Shown in pieces: positions 60,688 to 64,000 of a stretch of DNA of 64,000 nt. The position numbers were made by a program, and so were the translations under genes. The notes below the pieces were generated by a model. That model saw only the letters and a list, made by a program, of their open reading frames with translations, made no database searches and had not been told where the DNA came from. Every line of letters begins with the position of its first letter. The first letter of the stretch is position 1. This DNA comes from DTYU01 sp040757355 (GTDB lineage: Bacteria > Bacillota > Desulfotomaculia > Desulfotomaculales > Ammonificaceae), in the NCBI GenBank assembly GCA_040757355.1, contig JBFLWY010000012.1, positions 1-64,000 on the forward strand, read 5' to 3'.

Positions 60688-61467
60688 TTATGTCTGTTTG
60701 TACCGTTTCAACTCCTCAAGAAGTTGATCGTTAAGCACTTTGATATAGGTTCCCTTCATCCCCAGAGAACGGGCTTCTATGACACCGGCGCTTTCAAACT
60801 TTCGCAGGGCGTTAACAATAACCGACCGTGTTATCCCAACCCGGTCGGCTATTTTGCTCGCAATTAAGAGTCCCTCTTCCTTACCCAACTCCGCGAAGAT
60901 GTGGCGGACCGCATCAAGTTCCGAATATGAAAGCGTCCCCAAAGCGATCTGGACGGCAGCACGTTTCCGTGCCTCTTCAGCCATCCTTTCCATCCTGGAG
61001 CGGAAGATCTCCATCCCTACTACAGTAGCCCCGTGTTCCGCAAGGATCAGGTCACTTGCGGCAAACTGGCGGTTGAACTTTGCCAATACAACCGTACCAA
61101 GACGCGTTCCCGCACCGACAATAGGCACCACGGTGACGGTTGCATTGCTGAAACGACAGGGTATGTCAGGATCAAATACACAGGAATTGGCATGCTGGCG
61201 AAAATTCGCCCTGGTCTCTGTAATGTCCAGTAAACCCTGGTTATAGCTGCGGGGAAAACCAGCGTTTTCGACTATCTCTGATATCGTTTGGCATGAAAAG
61301 CCGGGGAGGAAAGAATAACCTAAAACCTTTCCCTCGTCGTTAATAAGATAGACATTTGCGCGGACAAGCTCTCCCAAAACAGATGCCACTGCCGCAAAGT
61401 CAACGTGAGCCGAAGCATTCTGTAAAATACCGTTTAGGACCCGGGCCTTCTTTAAAAGATGCTCCAA
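60688..61467 (-). CDS. codY: GTP/branched-chain amino acid sensing repressor CodY
   Basis: Pleiotropic repressor of Firmicutes. The 259 residues have an N-terminal GAF domain (about 1-155; FSCQTISEIVENAGFPRSYN and VPIVGAGTRLGTVVLAKFN) and a C-terminal winged helix (about 200-255; KIADRVGITRSVIVNALRKFESAGVIEARSLG) matching the conserved CodY recognition helix. The TTG start follows GGGGGGGAT. Last gene of xerC-hslV-hslU-codY. Confidence 0.97.
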   Translation of the reverse strand: MEHLLKKARVLNGILQNASAHVDFAAVASVLGELVRANVYLINDEGKVLGYSFLPGFSCQTISEIVENAGFPRSYNQGLLDITETRANFRQHANSCVFDPDIPCRFSNATVTVVPIVGAGTRLGTVVLAKFNRQFAASDLILAEHGATVVGMEIFRSRMERMAEEARKRAAVQIALGTLSYSELDAVRHIFAELGKEEGLLIASKIADRVGITRSVIVNALRKFESAGVIEARSLGMKGTYIKVLNDQLLEELKRYKQT

Positions 61468-61480
61468 AACATCCCCCCCT

Positions 61481-62869
61481 TTAAAGGATGTACCGGCTGA
61501 GATCCTCCTTAGCTACAATCGGGCCTAATTTTGCCTTAACAAATGCTTCGTCGATTTTGATTGTCTGTCCTTTGAGGTCTGGAGCGTTAAAAGAGATGTC
61601 TTCGAGGACTTTTTCAAGCACGGTGTGCAACCGTCGCGCTCCGATATTTTCCGTTTGTTCATTAATAGTATAAGCGATGTCTGCAATTGCGCCAAGAGAA
61701 TTTTTAGAAAATTCGAGTTTTACGCCTTCCGTGTCTAACAGCGCAGCATACTGTCTGATCAGCGCGTTTGAAGGTTCCGTAAGAATCTGGAGAAAGTCGT
61801 CACGGCTGAGGGCGCGGAGTTCGACACGAATGGGGAAACGTCCCTGAAGTTCGGGGATCAAGTCGGATGGTTTTGTGGTATGAAAAGCGCCTGCGGCAAT
61901 AAAGAGGATATGTTCGGTCTTTACCGGGCCGTATTTTGTGGTCACCGTAGAACCTTCGACAATCGGCAGGACGTCCCGCTGCACGCCGCTTCTGGATACG
62001 TCAGGCCCGGTTCCCGATTCCCGCCCGGCGATCTTATCAATTTCATCGATAAAAATGATGCCGTTTTCTTCCGCCCGGCGTACAGCTTCCTGGGTCACCT
62101 CCTCCATATCAATCAGCTTTGCCGCCTCCTGCTGCGCCAAGATCCGCCGCGCCTCCCCGACGGTTACGCGGCGCTTTTTCTTCTTAGCGGGGAAAACGGT
62201 GCCCATAAGGTCTTGAACGTTAAAACCCATCTCCTCTACGCCTGCACCGGAGAATATTTCCAGGAAAGGAACCGTTTTATCCTCAACTTCAACTTCGATG
62301 GTCTCATCTTCGAGTTCACCCCGGGCGAGTCTTTTTCGCAGTTCTTCTCGCTGTTGGTCGACACGCCGTATCTTTTCCTCTGCTTCAAAATCTTCGCCGG
62401 CCTGGCGCGCAGAACCGAAAATAACCTCCAGCGGATTTCGAATGGTTTTCTCGGGATACGGTACCAAGATCTCCAGGATGCGCTCAACAGCGAGTACTTT
62501 AGCCTTCTCCTCAACCGCAGCGTATTTTTCTTCCCGGACCATCCGAACCGCTGTTTCTACCAAGTCGCGTACCATTCCCTCAACATCCCGGCCCACATAG
62601 CCGATCTCGGTAAACTTGGTGGCTTCAACCTTAACGAACGGGGCATTGACCAGCCGCGCCAGCCGCCGGGCGATCTCCGTCTTGCCTACCCCGGTCGGAC
62701 CGATCATCAAAATGTTTTTCGGCATTACCTCATCGCGCAATTCAACCGGCAGGTTATTCCGGCGGTAACGGTTGCGCAAAGCAATGGCAACTGCCTTTTT
62801 GGCCTCGTCTTGCCCTACTATATACTTACCGAGTTCGGCCACGATCTCCCGCGGCGTCAAGTTTTCCAC
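61481..62869 (-). CDS. hslU: ATP-dependent protease ATPase subunit HslU
   Basis: AAA+ unfoldase of HslUV. The 462 residues start LTPREIVAELGKYIVGQDEA and include Walker A GPTGVGKTEIARRLA (about 53-67), Walker B GIIFIDEIDKIAG, the I-domain (about 120-240) and the C-terminal sensor region GARRLHTVLEKVLEDISF ending YIL, which docks into HslV. The GTG start follows GGAGG. It sits 13 bp from codY. Confidence 0.97.
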   Translation of the reverse strand: MENLTPREIVAELGKYIVGQDEAKKAVAIALRNRYRRNNLPVELRDEVMPKNILMIGPTGVGKTEIARRLARLVNAPFVKVEATKFTEIGYVGRDVEGMVRDLVETAVRMVREEKYAAVEEKAKVLAVERILEILVPYPEKTIRNPLEVIFGSARQAGEDFEAEEKIRRVDQQREELRKRLARGELEDETIEVEVEDKTVPFLEIFSGAGVEEMGFNVQDLMGTVFPAKKKKRRVTVGEARRILAQQEAAKLIDMEEVTQEAVRRAEENGIIFIDEIDKIAGRESGTGPDVSRSGVQRDVLPIVEGSTVTTKYGPVKTEHILFIAAGAFHTTKPSDLIPELQGRFPIRVELRALSRDDFLQILTEPSNALIRQYAALLDTEGVKLEFSKNSLGAIADIAYTINEQTENIGARRLHTVLEKVLEDISFNAPDLKGQTIKIDEAFVKAKLGPIVAKEDLSRYIL

Positions 62870-62910
62870 CTGAGACCCTCCTGTCGCGCTTTAAACTGTA
62901 CCCGGTCCTG

Positions 62911-63441
62911 TTACAATTCTTCAAGGCTGATGTTTTCATTGGTATAAACGCATATGGAAGCAGTTATGCGCAGTGCCTCCCGGACGATGGTGGCGGCGTC
63001 GTAACCGGTGTGTTTCAAGAGCGCCCGGGCCGCCGCAAGGGCATAAGGTCCGCCGGAGCCGACCGCCGCTATGCCGTCGTCAGGTTCAATTACCTCGCCG
63101 CTTCCGGCGATGACCAGAAGGTGTTCGGTGTCCGCCACAACCAGGAGCGCCTCCAGGCGACGCAAGAGTTTGTCTGTCCGCCACTCTTTCGCGAGATTGA
63201 CCGCAGCCCGCAACAGGTTGCCCTGTGACTCCTCGAGCTTCCCCTCGAACCGGTCGAAAAGAGCAAGCGCATCTGCAACACCCCCGGCAAAACCCGCAAT
63301 AACCTTTCCTTGGTAGAGCCTGCGGACCTTTTTCGCACCGTGTTTCATAATCGTATTCTGCGCGAAGGTGATCTGGCCGTCACCGGCCATCGCAACCCGA
63401 CCGTCGCGCCGCACCGCAACTACCGTTGTGCCATTGATCAT
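62911..63441 (-). CDS. hslV: ATP-dependent protease peptidase subunit HslV
   Basis: Threonine peptidase of HslUV. In 176 residues the catalytic Thr is in TTVVAVRRDGRVAMAGDGQIT, after a four-residue propeptide (MING) if the ATG at 63441 is used; GGGTGA eight bases upstream supports that over the GTG three codons earlier. Lys of GAKKVRRLYQGKV and GSGGPYALAAARALL complete the active site. Confidence 0.95.
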   Translation of the reverse strand: MINGTTVVAVRRDGRVAMAGDGQITFAQNTIMKHGAKKVRRLYQGKVIAGFAGGVADALALFDRFEGKLEESQGNLLRAAVNLAKEWRTDKLLRRLEALLVVADTEHLLVIAGSGEVIEPDDGIAAVGSGGPYALAAARALLKHTGYDAATIVREALRITASICVYTNENISLEEL

Positions 63442-63453
63442 TTTTATCACCCG

Positions 63454-64000
63454 TTACGCACGCGGGTGGGTCTTATTGTACACCCGCTTTAATCTTTCCT
63501 TACTGAGGTGAGTGTAAACCTGGGTAGTCGAAAGCCGGGCGTGGCCTAAAAACTCTTGAACCGCCCTCAAATCGGCACCGCCGTCCAGGAGGTGCGTGGC
63601 AAAAGTATGTCGCAAGGTGTGAGGACTGACACGGCCTTGTATCCCGGCCTTGGCCGCACATGCCTTAATCACGTTGCGAGTGCCACGTGCTGAAAGCCGG
63701 CCCCCTGATTTATTCAAAAACAGTGCTCCTTCGAACCCCCCGCCGTGCTCCTTGACCAACTGCGGCCGTCCTTTACGAAGATATGCTTTCAAAGCCTTTA
63801 CCGCATGATCGCCGATCGGCACCACCCGCTCTTTAAAACCCTTTCCCAAAACCCGGATATAACCACCGTGAAGGTCTACGTCACCGATATCCAGTCCGAC
63901 CAATTCGGATACCCTGATCCCTGATGCATAAAGAACTTCAAGAATCGCCCTGTCGCGCATCCGCAAGGGGTCCGACGCCCCCGGGGCCTCCATTAGACGC
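63454..64000 (-). CDS. xerC: Tyrosine recombinase XerC, 5' end outside window
   Basis: C-terminal catalytic domain of the chromosome-dimer recombinase. Visible are the catalytic Arg in LYASGIRVSELVGL, the beta-hairpin Lys in GKGFKERVVP, HTLRHTFATHLLDGG (His-x-x-Arg), FLGHARLSTTQVYTH (second His and the nucleophile Tyr). The frame is still open at the right edge, so the N-terminal SAM-like domain is missing only because of the cut. First gene of the xerC-hslV-hslU-codY operon, the same order as Bacillus codV-clpQ-clpY-codY. Confidence 0.95.
   Translation of the reverse strand, partial: RLMEAPGASDPLRMRDRAILEVLYASGIRVSELVGLDIGDVDLHGGYIRVLGKGFKERVVPIGDHAVKALKAYLRKGRPQLVKEHGGGFEGALFLNKSGGRLSARGTRNVIKACAAKAGIQGRVSPHTLRHTFATHLLDGGADLRAVQEFLGHARLSTTQVYTHLSKERLKRVYNKTHPRA

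Noticed and set aside
61880..62947. Plus-strand 355-codon open frame opposite hslU
   Set aside because: It is the antisense shadow of a fully conserved gene, has no ribosome site and no recognisable domain.

Overview
The window looks like chromosomal core DNA of an anaerobic, spore-forming, motile Gram-positive of the class Clostridia (Desulfotomaculum/Pelotomaculum/Thermacetogenium-like; genus not resolvable by eye). The basis is the xerC-hslV-hslU-codY block, the split transketolase, the YtvI-like and GerMN proteins, the CodY regulator, the ECF transporter, the S-layer-homology anchor and the many TTG starts. Almost all genes are on the minus strand. Exceptions are a broken histidine kinase with a GerMN gene (23.0-24.0 kb), a chemotaxis receptor (39.1-40.7 kb) and a LysM protein (41.1-42.0 kb).

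Layout in window order: three small accessory genes at the left edge; M23 hydrolase with ftsX and ftsE; split transketolase; YitT-type membrane protein; prfB with its programmed frameshift; secA; a conserved unknown; hpf; a cold-shock gene; then a corrinoid uptake operon (13.3-22.4 kb). Next come a GyrI-like protein, the kinase remnant and GerMN, then greA-lysS, an acyl-ACP-reductase-like gene, and a cofactor block (panG-like, panB, panC, panD, nadA, nadB, nadC, birA, coaX, dusB). After an amidase, a chemoreceptor, a LysM protein and an MFS transporter comes a 7-deazaguanine block (queD, queC, DUF366, queE, folE), DUF4264 and surE. The right end holds proS, ispG, rseP, dxr, a YtvI-like gene, cdsA, uppS, frr, pyrH, tsf, rpsB, codY, hslU, hslV and xerC.

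The most interesting system is the corrinoid operon. A cobalamin riboswitch precedes an S-layer-anchored 987-residue protein with the domain order of animal intrinsic factor and transcobalamin (alpha/alpha barrel, then a DUF4430 beta domain). It is followed by a free DUF4430 protein, a free barrel protein with a wall-stalk domain, and a complete ECF transporter (T, fused A-A', S). This suggests a surface corrinoid-capture relay feeding an ECF importer.

The second theme is intergenic repeats. A family of inverted CCCAGCACTCA / TGAGTGCTGGG sites recurs in at least seven intergenic regions. Two near-identical composite copies of about 235 bp lie in opposite orientation at 37.9 and 59.4 kb, the latter splitting rpsB from tsf. 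A separate family of seven-base-period elements often folds back around a GAATTCGC palindrome. No rRNA, tRNA, CRISPR array or complete insertion sequence was seen.
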